A stretch of 53,419 bases of DNA from Hydrogenophaga sp. (GCF_014773545.1 NZ_SDDV01000014.1:1-53419), one strand, 5' to 3'; numbered from the stretch's first letter, positions 1 through 12,420 are shown. Notes: generated from the sequence alone by a model not told the origin. Numbers and translations: made by a program.

Positions 1-135
1 GCCGTTGATCGAGTAGTTGTAGCGGAACGAGATCGACCCGGCGGGCGTCACGGCCACATAGAGGCCGTCACGGTCGTTTACTTTGTACAGCTTGTCCTGC
101 GGCTTGAGGTTACTCAGCTTGGTATCGGTCAGCAT
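1..135 (-). CDS. Tyrosine-type integrase, N-terminal part (DUF4102 arm-binding domain), cut by window edge
   Basis: The 45 visible codons start MLTDTKLSNLKPQDKLYKV and continue with DGLYVAVTPAG. This is the pattern of the N-terminal DUF4102 arm-type DNA-binding domain of P4-like tyrosine recombinases. The catalytic domain lies outside the window to the left. An AAGGA ribosome binding site precedes the ATG. Such integrases insert and excise genomic islands or prophages. The gene starts 310 bases from the 3' end of guaA and points away from it, the usual position of an integrase beside its attachment site. I infer that an island extends leftwards. Whether the integrase is complete cannot be seen. 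Confidence 0.85.
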   Translation of the reverse strand, partial: MLTDTKLSNLKPQDKLYKVNDRDGLYVAVTPAGSISFRYNYSING

Positions 136-371
136 GGTCTGCGTCCTTTTCAGGTTCGCAATACCATGCTCGGAAAGACCGCTCGTTTCGCCTCTCTAGC
201 CCTTGTAAATCAACGGTTTGTGCGATTTAGACACCATGAGCCGCCGGAAAGCCGTGGCATGGTATCGAGCGCCGATCATGGCATCAATTCAACTAATACC
301 ATTTGCCATGCCATAAAAAAAACGGTGCTTGGGGGTGCGTCATGTTGCCAGCCGATGCCGAACGCAGACGC
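136..371. other. Integrase upstream region with repeated ATACCAT motifs
   Basis: This stretch is richer in A and T than its surroundings and contains no convincing gene. ATACCATGC at 161-169 is repeated in inverted orientation as GCATGGTAT at 258-266, and a related ATACCATTTGCCATGCC begins at 296. Repeated short sites beside an integrase gene could be arm-type integrase sites or sites for an excisionase. This is inference; no consensus is available to me for this integrase. Confidence 0.3.
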
Positions 372-397
372 AAAAAAGCCCGCAGTGACGCGGGCTT
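372..397 (-). terminator. Rho-independent terminator after guaA
   Basis: On the minus strand AAGCCCGC and GCGGGCTT form an 8-bp stem around a 6-base loop, followed by a T-run (TTTTTTG). It lies about 48 bases past the guaA stop and would end the guaB-guaA transcript. It also separates guaA from the putative island. Confidence 0.85.
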
Positions 398-444
398 ACG
401 GTGGTTTTGGTGCTTTTCAGAGCCAGCAGTTGCCAAACGCCCAA

Positions 445-2064
445 TCACTCCCACTCGATCGTGGCTGGCGGTTTGCTGCTGACGTCGTAGGTCACGCGGT
501 TGATGCCGCGCACTTCGTTGATGATGCGGCTGGAGACGCGCTTGAGCAAGGCGTAGGGCAGCTCAGCCCAGTCGGCGGTCATGAAGTCGCTGGTTTGCAC
601 CGCGCGCAGCGCCACCACGTAGTCGTAGCTGCGGCCATCGCCCATCACACCCACGCTTTTCACTGGCAAAAATACGACAAAAGCCTGGCTGGTCAGCTCG
701 TACCAGCTCTTGCCGCTGACGGGGTCTATGGTGCTGCGCAGCTCTTCGATGAAGATGGCGTCGGCGCGGCGCAGCAAATCGGCGAATTCTTGCTTTACCT
801 CGCCCAGAATGCGCACGCCCAGGCCCGGGCCGGGGAAGGGGTGGCGGTACACCATGGCCGGGGGCAGACCGAGGGCGACGCCGAGTTCGCGCACCTCGTC
901 TTTGAAGAGGTCGCGCAGCGGCTCCAGCAATTTGAGCCCCAATTGCTCGGGCAGACCACCCACGTTGTGGTGGCTTTTGATGGTGACGGCCTTCTTGCTC
1001 TTGGCGCCGCCGGATTCGATCACGTCCGGGTAGATGGTGCCCTGCGCCAGCCACTGGGCACCTTGGCTGGAAGCACCACTGGCGATCAGCTTGGCGGCCT
1101 CGGCCTTGAACACCTGAACAAATTCGCGCCCGATGATCTTGCGCTTGGCCTCTGGATCGCTCACTCCGGCAAGCTGGCCAAGAAACTGCTCGGCCGCGTC
1201 AACCCGGATCACCTTGGCGTGCAGCTTGCCCACAAACATGTCCATCACCAGGTCGCCTTCGTTCAGGCGCAGCAGGCCGTGGTCGACAAAGACGCAGGTG
1301 AGTTGATCGCCAATGGCGCGGTGAATCAGCGCTGCCGCCACCGACGAATCAACCCCGCCCGAGAGGCCCAGAATGACATCCTCAGCCCCGACTTGCTGGC
1401 GGATTTTCTGCACCGCCTCGGCAATGTGATCGCGCATCACCCAGTCGGGCGTGGCCTGGCAGATGTCGAGCACAAAGCGCTCCAGTAGCGCACGGCCCTG
1501 CACCGTGTGCGTCACTTCGGGGTGGAATTGCACGCCGTAGAAGCCGCGCACCTCGTCGGCCATGCCGGCAATCGGGCAGGTGTCGGTGCTGGCCATGAGC
1601 TTGAAGCCCGGCGGCAGCTCGGTGACCTTGTCGCCGTGGCTCATCCAGACCTTGAGCATGCCGTGGCCTTCGGGGGTGTGAAAGTCGGCCAGGTCTTTGA
1701 GCAAGGCGGTGTGTCCACGTGCACGCACTTCGGCGTAACCAAACTCACGCTGGCGACCGCTTTGCACCTGGCCGCCAAGTTGCTGCGCCATGGTCTGCAT
1801 GCCGTAGCAAATGCCCAGCACCGGCAGGCCCAACTCGAACACCGCTGCCGGGGCTTGGTCGGTGTTGTCTTGATAGACGCTGGCGGGGCTGCCCGAGAGA
1901 ATCACGCCCCGCAACTGGCCGTCGGCGGCGTAGCTGCGCAGCCACGCGTCGCTGACGTCGCAGGGGTGGACCTCGCAGTAAACGTGCGCTTCGCGTACGC
2001 GCCGGGCAATCAGCTGCGTGAGCTGCGAGCCGAAGTCGAGAATGAGAATTTTCTGGTGCTGCAT
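445..2064 (-). CDS. guaA: GMP synthase (glutamine-hydrolysing)
   Basis: GuaA converts XMP, ATP and glutamine to GMP, the last step of de novo guanine nucleotide synthesis. The 539-residue protein begins [18 protein letters not shown]. It has a class-I glutamine amidotransferase domain (residues 1-200) with the nucleophile Cys in GICYG (Cys86) and the His/Glu pair in FHPEV. An ATP-pyrophosphatase domain follows with the P-loop GLSGGVDSS near residue 239, then the C-terminal dimerisation domain ending PPATIEWE. The open frame extends far upstream, but homology fixes the start at 2064. The gene lies 70 bases downstream of guaB in the same direction. The 3' end of guaA is a known integration site for genomic islands, and an integrase gene lies just beyond. 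Confidence 0.97.
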   Translation of the reverse strand: MQHQKILILDFGSQLTQLIARRVREAHVYCEVHPCDVSDAWLRSYAADGQLRGVILSGSPASVYQDNTDQAPAAVFELGLPVLGICYGMQTMAQQLGGQVQSGRQREFGYAEVRARGHTALLKDLADFHTPEGHGMLKVWMSHGDKVTELPPGFKLMASTDTCPIAGMADEVRGFYGVQFHPEVTHTVQGRALLERFVLDICQATPDWVMRDHIAEAVQKIRQQVGAEDVILGLSGGVDSSVAAALIHRAIGDQLTCVFVDHGLLRLNEGDLVMDMFVGKLHAKVIRVDAAEQFLGQLAGVSDPEAKRKIIGREFVQVFKAEAAKLIASGASSQGAQWLAQGTIYPDVIESGGAKSKKAVTIKSHHNVGGLPEQLGLKLLEPLRDLFKDEVRELGVALGLPPAMVYRHPFPGPGLGVRILGEVKQEFADLLRRADAIFIEELRSTIDPVSGKSWYELTSQAFVVFLPVKSVGVMGDGRSYDYVVALRAVQTSDFMTADWAELPYALLKRVSSRIINEVRGINRVTYDVSSKPPATIEWE

Positions 2065-2134
2065 GGGCGAGGGTCTGACAAGGCGACAAAATGCCACCGG
2101 CCGTCGCCGTGGACGGCCGGTCGGCCAGGCGGCT

Positions 2135-3604
2135 TCAATCGGCCCGGTAGTTCGGGGCTTCTTTGGTGATCTGCACGTCGTGCACGTGGCTCTCGCGCAT
2201 GCCGGCGGCGGTGATCTGGACAAATTCGGCCTGAGCGTGCATTTGCTCGATGCTCGTGCAGCCGCAGTAACCCATGGCAGCGCGCAAGCCGCCGGCCATC
2301 TGGAAAATGATCGACACCACCGAACCCTTGTAAGGCACGCGGCCCTCGATGCCTTCGGGCACCAGCTTGTCGGCGTTCGGGTTGCCGGTGCTGCTTTCCT
2401 GAAAATAGCGGTCGGCACTGCCTTGTTGCATGGCGCCGATGGAGCCCATGCCGCGATAGCCCTTGTAGCTGCGCCCCTGGTACAGCACGATCTCGCCCGG
2501 CGATTCTTCGGTGCCGGCAAACATGCCGCCCATCATCACGGCGTCGGCACCGGCGGCAATGGCCTTGGCGATGTCGCCGCTGTAGCGGATGCCGCCGTCG
2601 GCAATCATGGGCACGCCGCTGCCGCGCAGCGCGCTGGCCACGCTGTCGATCGCCATGATCTGCGGCACGCCCACGCCGGCGACGATGCGGGTGGTGCAGA
2701 TCGACCCCGGACCGATGCCGACCTTGACGCCGTCAGCCCCGACCTCGAGCAGCGCCAGCGCCGCCGCGCCGGTGGCGATGTTGCCACCGATCACGTCCAC
2801 GCCGGGGTAGTTCTGCTTGACCCAGCGCACGCGCTCGAGCACCCCTTTGCTGTGGCCGTGCGCGGTATCGACCACGATCGCGTCCACCCCGGCCTTGACC
2901 AGCGCTTCGACCCGTTCCTCGGTGCCCTGGCCCACGCCCACCGCCGCGCCCACGCGCAAGCGCCCGGCCGCATCGCGCGCGGCGTTTGGAAAATTGAGCT
3001 GCTTGGTGATGTCTTTGACGGTGATCAGGCCCTTGAGCTCAAAGGCGTCGTTGACCAACAGCAGGCGTTCGAGCTTGTGCTTGTTCAGCAAGGTCTTGGC
3101 CTGTGCCGGCGTGGTGCCGTCGGGCATGGTGATCAGGCGCTCGCGCGGCGTCATGATCTCGCTGACCGGCAGCTCGTAGCGGGTCTCAAAGCGCAGGTCG
3201 CGGCCGCTGACGATGCCAACCACCTTGCCGGCGTCAACCACCGGAAAGCCCGAGACGCCGAGCTCATCAGACAACTGCATCACCTCGCGCACCGTGGTCT
3301 GCGGCGCAATCACCACCGGGTCGCGCAACACGCCCGACTCGTAGCGCTTGACTTTGGCCACCTGCGCAGCTTGTTCCTGCGCGCTGAGGTTTTTATGGAT
3401 GATGCCTATGCCACCCTCTTGCGCAATGGCAATGGCCAGCCGGGCCTCGGTCACGGTGTCCATGGCGGCCGAAACCAAGGGCAGATTGAGCTTGATGTGA
3501 CGGGAAAACTGGGTGGCGAGCGAAGCGTCCTTGGGCAGGACCTGGGAATAAGCAGGCACCAGCAACACGTCGTCGAAGGTGAGAGCTTTGCCGAGTAGGC
3601 GCAT
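2135..3604 (-). CDS. guaB: IMP dehydrogenase
   Basis: GuaB oxidises IMP to XMP with NAD+ and supplies the substrate of GuaA next door. The protein has 489 residues if the conserved start [20 protein letters not shown] is used; the frame is open 16 codons further. A TIM barrel is interrupted by a CBS pair at about residues 95-205, and the catalytic Cys sits in [11 protein letters not shown] near residue 305. The flap motif [10 protein letters not shown] is present. The C-terminus matches the family's usual length. guaB and guaA form the usual two-gene purine unit. No special regulation is visible upstream. Confidence 0.97.
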   Translation of the reverse strand: MRLLGKALTFDDVLLVPAYSQVLPKDASLATQFSRHIKLNLPLVSAAMDTVTEARLAIAIAQEGGIGIIHKNLSAQEQAAQVAKVKRYESGVLRDPVVIAPQTTVREVMQLSDELGVSGFPVVDAGKVVGIVSGRDLRFETRYELPVSEIMTPRERLITMPDGTTPAQAKTLLNKHKLERLLLVNDAFELKGLITVKDITKQLNFPNAARDAAGRLRVGAAVGVGQGTEERVEALVKAGVDAIVVDTAHGHSKGVLERVRWVKQNYPGVDVIGGNIATGAAALALLEVGADGVKVGIGPGSICTTRIVAGVGVPQIMAIDSVASALRGSGVPMIADGGIRYSGDIAKAIAAGADAVMMGGMFAGTEESPGEIVLYQGRSYKGYRGMGSIGAMQQGSADRYFQESSTGNPNADKLVPEGIEGRVPYKGSVVSIIFQMAGGLRAAMGYCGCTSIEQMHAQAEFVQITAAGMRESHVHDVQITKEAPNYRAD

Positions 3605-3728
3605 GGAAAAAGGCTCCAAAAGCGCCATTGTATCTGGCCGACCTGTGACCAATCCGGCCGCAGCAGAGCCAGAGCTTGGCTGCTCCCGTTGCCGCCAAGC
3701 CCCCAGTCTTTATGCACGGCAAGGCCCA

Positions 3729-3853
3729 ATGAGGGCTTCACGTAGGCGCTCACCACCTTCAGGCTGTTGGGGTTCAGGGCTTCGATGAAGTCTTTGCCGC
3801 CGGCGTCGGGGGTGCCGCTCTGGGTGCCGGGGATCACTTTGGCCTGCAAGTGG
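3729..3853 (-). pseudogene. Truncated duplicate of the glnS 3' coding region
   Basis: Bases 3729-3810 are almost identical to 4003-4083 inside glnS, and 3811-3853 to 4190-4233. The copy translates as a collapsed piece of the GlnS C-terminal domain: QAKVIPGTQSGTP is joined directly to DAGGKDFIEALNPNSLKVV, with about 35 codons missing in frame. The junction sits in a G-rich stretch shared by both deletion ends, which suggests deletion by slippage or microhomology. The copy abuts the glnS stop codon (TGA at 3855-3857) and has no ATG or convincing start of its own. It then runs into unrelated sequence towards guaB. It is best read as a decayed tandem duplication, not a gene. Confidence 0.85.
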
Positions 3854-3854
3854 G

Positions 3855-5708
<1,854 letters not shown>

Positions 5709-5748
5709 TCGCCCATTCTATTGATCCGGTCTGGTGCAGTCTTAATTT

Positions 5749-5848
5749 CCGTTCGGGTTGAGCTTGTCCTTCGACCCTTCGACCCTTCGACCCTTCGACA
5801 GGCTCAGGACAGGCCAAGCTCAGGACAGGCCAAGTTCAGGGCGAACGG
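5749..5848. repeat. REP-type palindromic repeat with internal tandem expansion
   Basis: The outer ends are CCGTTCGGGTTGAGC and CAGGGCGAACGG, the hallmark of REP elements in Burkholderiales and pseudomonads. The middle holds CCTTCGA repeated four times and AGGCTCAGGACAGGCCAA repeated about twice. The element fills the gap between the yjjJ-like stop and the glnS start. A standard copy of the same family lies inside nirB at 40479-40537. Confidence 0.8.
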
Positions 5849-5857
5849 TTTTTAGGC

Positions 5858-7204
5858 TCAAACCCCCTGAACAGTGGCCAGATTGGCCCGCGCTGTGGAT
5901 CGGAAGTGTGCGCTGATGCGAACGTCTTGCGCAGCGGTCTGCCAAAAGCGCGCCGCCAGTTCGCGCGCGCGCGGCCACACGGCCAGGGTATGCACGCCGG
6001 GCTGCGGGGGCTGAGCGGCAAAGTCGCGCGGCACCAGCTCGCCGGCCACCGGGGCATACAGCATGGGCAGCATGTCGTAGGCGGGTGCGAGCCGCCAGCG
6101 GTGTTCGTGCAGCAACAGGGAGATGTTGCCGTGGTGGCGGTCGGTGTTGGCAATCAGCGCGCCAAAGGCATCGAGCAGGCAGAGGGTGCTCACGTCGGCG
6201 GTGCTCAGGCGCTCGGGGCCAGCCTGGTCTGAACGACGCGCGGTGTCGACCCAGTTGGTGCCCTGGCCGATGTACTGGCGGTCGTACACCTCTAGCGAGA
6301 CCATGCCCACGCGGCCCTGCGGCGTGCGGTCGAAGCGGCGGCTCTCCAGGAACACGCGGCCTGCGGCCTCGATCAGCTCCGTGTGGGCGGCGCTGACGCC
6401 CGCCTCGGCCAGGGTGTGCAGGGCCAGCGCTTCGCAAATGAGCAGGTCGCGCCAGCGCTGGGCGAGCGCGCTGTCACCAGCCGGGGAGAACTTCACCAGC
6501 ACCGGATGGCCTTCGCGCACGGCGCTGAACTTGGGCTGCTCGCCGCCCGCGCTGGAGCCTGCCAGCGTCTGCCCCAGCGCCTGCGTGGCCAGCTCCGGGT
6601 ATTGCGCTGCGGGTGTGTCCACCGTGGGCGCGCGGGTGCGCTGCGGCGCGGGCAGACCGAGGAAACGGTCGAACGCGGCGGCGCCCACGATCAGGTTGCC
6701 GGGCAGGTCTTCTCCTGCGTTGACCAGGGCTTTCAAGATGTGGTCGTCGCTCCAGTGCTGCAGGTGGGTGGGCAGTTGCAGGGCTGGGTGCGCGGCGGCG
6801 AAGCCCCGGCCCAGAAAGCCCTGGGGCCGCATGTCGTAGAGGAACCAGGGCAGGCTGTCGTGCGCGGCGCTGCTGCCGTGCGCCTTGTCGGCCTCGTCCA
6901 TCCAGAAGCCGCCGCCGGCCAGCGGGTGCAGCGTGCCGAAGGGGCGCAGCTCGCCCAGCGGCGTCACCTCGTGCACGCTCACCTGGCGGCCCACGCCGGC
7001 CACTTCGCGCGGCAGCAGGTAGCGCCGCGCCCGCGCCGCACCCACCGCCACCACCAGGCCGCTGGCCAGCAGCGGCGCCAGCAGGCGCGACACCGTGGGC
7101 TGGCTCACGCCCAGGCGCTCTTGCAGCTGGGTGCCGCTGGCCTGGCCGCCCAGGCGGTGCAAGGCCTGCAACAACTCGGTTTCGGTGGTGCCGGGGGTGT
7201 TCAT
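5858..7204 (-). CDS. yjjJ: HipA-family kinase with N-terminal helix-turn-helix (YjjJ type)
   Basis: The 448-residue protein begins with a winged-helix segment (residues 5-60, with GVSQPTVSRLLAPL), followed by a HipA-like Ser/Thr kinase fold. Visible kinase features are the Gly-rich SSAGGEQPKF near residue 222, VLVKFSP as the ATP-lysine strand, the catalytic loop TDRHHGN and the metal-binding AYDMLP. HipA kinases phosphorylate substrates such as GltX and cause growth arrest. YjjJ of E. coli has been described as a HipA-like toxin with its own DNA-binding domain and no separate HipB; that role here is by homology only. No small hipB gene lies next to it. The upstream region is AT-rich, which suggests self-regulation. 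Confidence 0.85.
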   Translation of the reverse strand: MNTPGTTETELLQALHRLGGQASGTQLQERLGVSQPTVSRLLAPLLASGLVVAVGAARARRYLLPREVAGVGRQVSVHEVTPLGELRPFGTLHPLAGGGFWMDEADKAHGSSAAHDSLPWFLYDMRPQGFLGRGFAAAHPALQLPTHLQHWSDDHILKALVNAGEDLPGNLIVGAAAFDRFLGLPAPQRTRAPTVDTPAAQYPELATQALGQTLAGSSAGGEQPKFSAVREGHPVLVKFSPAGDSALAQRWRDLLICEALALHTLAEAGVSAAHTELIEAAGRVFLESRRFDRTPQGRVGMVSLEVYDRQYIGQGTNWVDTARRSDQAGPERLSTADVSTLCLLDAFGALIANTDRHHGNISLLLHEHRWRLAPAYDMLPMLYAPVAGELVPRDFAAQPPQPGVHTLAVWPRARELAARFWQTAAQDVRISAHFRSTARANLATVQGV

Positions 7205-7645
7205 GAATACATTGTTGAATAGATATTAAAATTGTACTGTGGCGATAAATTCGTTGTTTATCAATGATATTTTGAAGTTTGTTTCGTTTCAATGTGTTGT
7301 ATGTGAATGGATTTTACATGGTGAAATTGCCCCGCCCGGTGAGCGGCGCCTGCAGCGTCCGGGCCTGCGGGCGTGAACCATGCGCAGCGGGCCGCGCATG
7401 CCGACCAGGGGCGTCGCTTAGGCCCCTGCAAGCAGCCCGCCCACGCGGGTGGCGGCACTGTGCGGATTTTGCGGTGGACGCGTGCAAGGCGAGATCGAAA
7501 GACTTTGTGGTGCACCGCACCAAGCCTGAAGACCTGCACAGGCCGCCCGTGGCTGGGGCTGGCAGCCGGGGCGCTGCAGGTGGTGCCCGCAGGCTTGCCG
7601 TTGCAGCTCAACCCACTGCAGAAGGCGGCACCCTGGCTTGGGGCT
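7205..7645. other. Intergenic region, AT-rich promoter side then uninformative
   Basis: Bases 7205-7310 are AT-rich and upstream of the HipA-like gene. GATAAA (7244-7249) and TTTATC (7257-7262) form a short inverted repeat that might be an operator. From about 7320 to 7645 the DNA is GC-rich, and open frames on both strands give no recognisable protein. I see no RNA gene or insertion sequence there; it may be a decayed gene. Confidence 0.35.
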
Positions 7646-8503
7646 TCAGGCCTTCTTGTCGGCGCCGGCGACCAGGGCCTTGAGCGCGGCCTCGATGGCG
7701 CCAGCGGTTTCCTGGGGGCGCTCCATTGGAAACAGGTGGCTGCCTTCGAGCATGCGCAGGCGCTCGGGCTGGTCTTTGCCCACCAGCCGGTGCGTCATGC
7801 TCATGCCGATCTGCTTCATCTCCAGCGAGTCGGTGCCACCGATGAAGGCCACCGGACACGGCAAGGGGTGGCGGCGCAGCAGGCGGCTCAGGTTGTGCGG
7901 CAGGGTGTTGTAGATGGCGGTTTCCACCTCGCGGTCAAAGGTGAGCACCCGCCTTGCGCCCTGGGCGCAGGCTTCGTCGTGCGTGCCGTGGGCGATGTAG
8001 TCGCGCAGCACCTGCGGGTCCCAGCGGGCAAAAGCCTTTTTGTGGGCAAAGTGCTCGAAGGCGGCCTGGGCATCGGGCCAGATGTTGCGGCGCTTGCGAC
8101 TGATCTTGCCGGGCGAGATCGAACCCACGAGCTGGGTGCGCTTGATCAGCTCCAGCGTGCGCGCGCGCCAGCCGCCGAGCACCGGCGAGTCGATCAGCAG
8201 CACGCCCCGGACCGCGTGGCCGCCCAGCTGCGGGTGGCGCGCAGCGCACATGAGGCTCAGAAAGCCACCCAACGAATGGCCCACCAGCCAGGCGCCCTGA
8301 GCCTGGCGCTCGATCTCGGGCGCGGCGAAGTCGGCCAACTGCTGCACCAGGTGCGGCCAGTTGCAGGTGACCGGGTAGGCCGGGTCGTGACCGAACTGCT
8401 CCAGCGCCCGCACAGAGAAGCCGCGCGCGCGCAGCGACTCGAACAGCACGCCGTAGGTGCTGGCGGGGAAGCTGTTGGCGTGGGAAAAAATGATCAGGGA
8501 CAT
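7646..8503 (-). CDS. Alpha/beta hydrolase
   Basis: The 285-residue protein has the alpha/beta hydrolase order: an oxyanion-hole strand (IIFSHANSFPAS), a nucleophile elbow GHSLGG near residue 95 with the catalytic Ser, and a late His in EGSHLFPMERP that closes the triad. There is no signal peptide, so it is probably cytosolic. The natural substrate cannot be told; esterases, thioesterases and lactonases share these motifs. It lies downstream of the argG terminator and seems to have its own transcription unit. Confidence 0.85.
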   Translation of the reverse strand: MSLIIFSHANSFPASTYGVLFESLRARGFSVRALEQFGHDPAYPVTCNWPHLVQQLADFAAPEIERQAQGAWLVGHSLGGFLSLMCAARHPQLGGHAVRGVLLIDSPVLGGWRARTLELIKRTQLVGSISPGKISRKRRNIWPDAQAAFEHFAHKKAFARWDPQVLRDYIAHGTHDEACAQGARRVLTFDREVETAIYNTLPHNLSRLLRRHPLPCPVAFIGGTDSLEMKQIGMSMTHRLVGKDQPERLRMLEGSHLFPMERPQETAGAIEAALKALVAGADKKA

Positions 8504-8611
8504 GATCGCTGGCTGCGTGGCTCCAAGGGGGTACGTGATGCTTTGTCGCTGCTGGCGCTGTTATCGCTGTTGAGAAAGCGAATTGGAGCGTATTCATACG
8601 TGCCAGACGAC

Positions 8612-8639
8612 AAAAACGGCCCGCGAAGGGCCGTTTTTG
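8612..8639 (-). terminator. Rho-independent terminator after argG
   Basis: ACGGCCC and GGGCCGT form a 7-bp stem around GCGAA, flanked by A5 on one side and T5 on the other. It is 18 bases past the argG stop. The symmetry could also stop transcription from the plus strand. Confidence 0.9.
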
Positions 8640-8656
8640 TTGCGGGATAAAAAGGC

Positions 8657-10012
<1,356 letters not shown>

Positions 10013-10330
10013 TTAAGCGAAATGGCAGATGTAGTGGTAGGCCTGGCTGACGCGGATTTCAAAGCGGCCCTTGGCCGCTACGCTGAAACTGTCTCCCGGG
10101 CCGGCCGTGAGCCACTGCGGGCTGTCACCGATGCGGTATTCGCAGCCACCGGCCACGCATTCCATGGTTTCGGGCGCACCGATGTTGAAGGTGAGCGTGC
10201 CGGGCAGCACCACGCCGACCGATTTTTTGCTGCCGTCGGGCAGCGTGAGGCTGTGGCTGACGCACTTGCCGTCAAAAAACACATTGGCCTGGGTGTTGAC
10301 GCGAACGCCGTCGAAGTGGGTGGGGGTCAT
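10013..10330 (-). CDS. ppnP: Pyrimidine/purine nucleoside phosphorylase
   Basis: This is a 105-residue single-domain cupin of the DUF1255 (YaiE) family. The E. coli member PpnP is a broad-specificity nucleoside phosphorylase that cleaves nucleosides with phosphate. Family features seen are FDGKCVSHSLTLPDG, VGVVLPGTLTFNIGAPE and the C-terminal beta strands ending AYHYICHFA. Length matches the family (about 95-105 residues). It directly precedes argG; a shared role in nucleotide metabolism is inference only. Confidence 0.92.
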   Translation of the reverse strand: MTPTHFDGVRVNTQANVFFDGKCVSHSLTLPDGSKKSVGVVLPGTLTFNIGAPETMECVAGGCEYRIGDSPQWLTAGPGDSFSVAAKGRFEIRVSQAYHYICHFA

Positions 10331-10432
10331 GCGGATGGGAAGGAAGTTGCGGCGACTGATTTTAAAGCCGCCGCCCCGGGCTGGCTGCCTGCAAGCCCAC
10401 GCTGGGCTTGGCCCCCGCGCCTGCCACGGGCT

Positions 10433-10768
10433 TCACACGATGCGGCTTCGCGCTCTTGGCAGCAGCGAGCGGGGCAGCCAACCCTCGAACAAGGGTTGCA
10501 AGCGTTCCAGCCGTTGCTGCGCCACGCACTGTCCATGCAGGTGGCACAACTGGGTAAAGAGCTCGGCGCGGGCAAACCACAGCGCCTGCGCGCTGCCCAG
10601 GGTGTTCAGTCGTTGGTGCAGCCCGGGGTTGACGTGCCGCCCGTCTTCCCCCAAGGCGTGCAGCATGGTCCGGCGAATCTCGCCCACAGTGGCGCGTGGG
10701 TCTGCGGGTTCCGGCGAGCCCAGCAGCGCTGCCAGGCTGTTTCGAATAGGGCTGCTGAAGGTAAACAT
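10433..10768 (-). CDS. Hypothetical protein, 111 residues
   Basis: I do not recognise this family. The frame starts at an ATG (MFTFSSPIRNSLAALLG) and continues helix-rich with VGEIRRTMLHALGEDGRHV and GLHQRLNTLGSAQALWFAR. The third-position GC bias is that of real genes here. The same frame is open upstream to a TTG at 10798. There is no signal peptide or membrane segment. It lies between ppnP and the DUF5666 gene on the same strand. Its function is unknown, and it could be a lineage-specific gene. Confidence 0.55.
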   Translation of the reverse strand: MFTFSSPIRNSLAALLGSPEPADPRATVGEIRRTMLHALGEDGRHVNPGLHQRLNTLGSAQALWFARAELFTQLCHLHGQCVAQQRLERLQPLFEGWLPRSLLPRARSRIV

Positions 10769-10880
10769 AGGGATGCGCTTTGGCTTGTTCCGCCCCAAGC
10801 TGAGGCCCTGCCGGAGTCATGGATCCGGGCAGCGAGCCAGCGGCGCTTGTCTTGGCCGCCGCTGGATCTGGCCAATCGGG

Positions 10881-12365
10881 TCAGTCTTCTAGACTGATGT
10901 CTGTCGCCAGCAAGACGCTGCCACCGGTCGCGTTGGTGCCCAGAATACCCTCGACTTCGAGCCGGCGGCCGTTCAAGGCGGTGGTGGCCGGGAGGCCGTC
11001 ATGAAAGCGCGTGTCTGCGTCCCATTGCACCGAAATGGCGCCGCCGCTGCTGCCACCAAGAGGTGTCAGCGTGAAGCTGCCGCCTGTGCCTGTGGTCGCG
11101 GGCACCACGGCCGATGCCGTGCCGTAGCTGTCAAAGTGCAGGGAGACGCCGTCGTCTTCTTCCACCAGGCTGGCGTTGAAAATACCCGCTCTGAGTTCGC
11201 CTTCGAGTTCGACGCGTGCTCCGTTGCCCAGGAAGTCGGTTCCGTCCGGGAAGATGGCAGGTGTGTTCGGCGCCGTCACGGCGATGCCGTTGACACTGAA
11301 GCGGGTGGCCGAGACGAACTGGCTCACCACGCCTTTGAGTTCGGCCAGCGGGTCTCCCTGCTCTAGCCACTGAGGAACGAAGCGTTCCACCTTCACCGCC
11401 AGCAGCACGCCGTCGACCACCCGGCCTTCGACCTCGACCTGCGCGCCCTGCGCGACGACGGCACGGCCGTCCGGGAACGCCGCAGAATGGGCGTCCACGC
11501 GCAGGCCGCCGACATCGAAATCGGTGGCCGAGCGAAAGGCCGTGACCGCCTGCGTGACTTCCAGCCAGTTGCGCGCCGGTGCCAGCGCTGCGGCTGCGAC
11601 CTCTGGCGCGGTGCGGATGTGGGTCACGGCCCAGGGCTGCGGTTCGGCTGTGGTGGCGGCAGCCAGGCGCACCCGCACCCGCAAGCCGTTGGCGAGCGTG
11701 ACATTCGGCATGTTGGTGGCCGGACCGTAGGCCAAATGGATGCTGCCGATATTGAACTCTCTGGCCGTGCCGCTCAGGGCGCTGACGAGGCCTTCGATCT
11801 TGAATACTTGCGCTTGCGGCTCATCGTCGATGTAGGTGGCCTGCAAAACGCCGCTCTGGTTGACGATGCCGTAGACCTCGACCACCAGACCGGTGCTCAG
11901 CGAGCCCAGGCCCGCTGGCAAGTCGGCATCGAAGAAGGTGCTGGCGCTGACCTGCACGGTCTGGCCGAGCACCACGAACGTATTGCCGTTGATGGAGGTG
12001 ATCGGCCCGAGCAGGCTGCTGTCGGCCACCGGGTTGCTCAGTGTGGCCCGCCCGTCGCTGACAGCACTCGCGCTTGACGCGGCCACCACCATGCCCAGCC
12101 GCAGGTCGGCAGCCGGCACCGGGGCGCCAAAGCCGTCGGTGATGCTGGGGACGCTGTAGCGCACGCCGTTGATGACGATGGAGCCAAAGCCGGTGATGAC
12201 GCCGGAGAACGCCCCGGTGCCGCCGATGCCGATGGCGGCGGTGCCGCCGCCCCCGCCGCCACCGCCGCCGCCCCCACCGCAGGCGCTCAGAGTGGCTAGG
12301 GCGGCCAGGGCGAGCAGGGTTTTTCTGCGCGTCATGCCCGGGTTGAGTTGTTCAAAGTTCGACAT
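10881..12365 (-). CDS. DUF5666 repeat lipoprotein
   Basis: The 494-residue protein has a signal peptide with a lipobox (ALATLSAC, lipidated Cys near residue 29) followed by 12 consecutive glycines, so it should be anchored in the outer or inner membrane as a lipoprotein. The body consists of several similar beta-rich modules with the pattern of DUF5666 (for example GSIVINGVRYSV, GNTFVVLGQTVQV and TRFSVNGIAVTAP, each followed by an LxxGxxVEVEG strand). The family has no known function. The gene follows the DUF6502 gene by 55 bases on the same strand, so they form a likely operon. The poly-Gly spacer probably serves as a flexible tether. Confidence 0.85.
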   Translation of the reverse strand: MSNFEQLNPGMTRRKTLLALAALATLSACGGGGGGGGGGGGTAAIGIGGTGAFSGVITGFGSIVINGVRYSVPSITDGFGAPVPAADLRLGMVVAASSASAVSDGRATLSNPVADSSLLGPITSINGNTFVVLGQTVQVSASTFFDADLPAGLGSLSTGLVVEVYGIVNQSGVLQATYIDDEPQAQVFKIEGLVSALSGTAREFNIGSIHLAYGPATNMPNVTLANGLRVRVRLAAATTAEPQPWAVTHIRTAPEVAAAALAPARNWLEVTQAVTAFRSATDFDVGGLRVDAHSAAFPDGRAVVAQGAQVEVEGRVVDGVLLAVKVERFVPQWLEQGDPLAELKGVVSQFVSATRFSVNGIAVTAPNTPAIFPDGTDFLGNGARVELEGELRAGIFNASLVEEDDGVSLHFDSYGTASAVVPATTGTGGSFTLTPLGGSSGGAISVQWDADTRFHDGLPATTALNGRRLEVEGILGTNATGGSVLLATDISLED

Positions 12366-12420
12366 GGTTTAACTCCTGATGTTGAGGTGAAGCTTGCTGA
12401 AACGAAACGAAAAACTGAGG

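Noticed and set aside
2018..3598. A 526-codon plus-strand frame opposite guaB
   Set aside because: Shadow of guaB with low-complexity His/Ala-rich translation.
5770..5800. Tandem CCTTCGA units considered as a CRISPR-like array
   Set aside because: The units are directly adjacent without spacers and belong to a REP. No cas gene is in the window.
7261..7611. A minus-strand frame of 116 codons upstream of the HipA-like gene
   Set aside because: No recognisable family, poor start, and composition does not stand out from the opposite-strand frame over the same bases.
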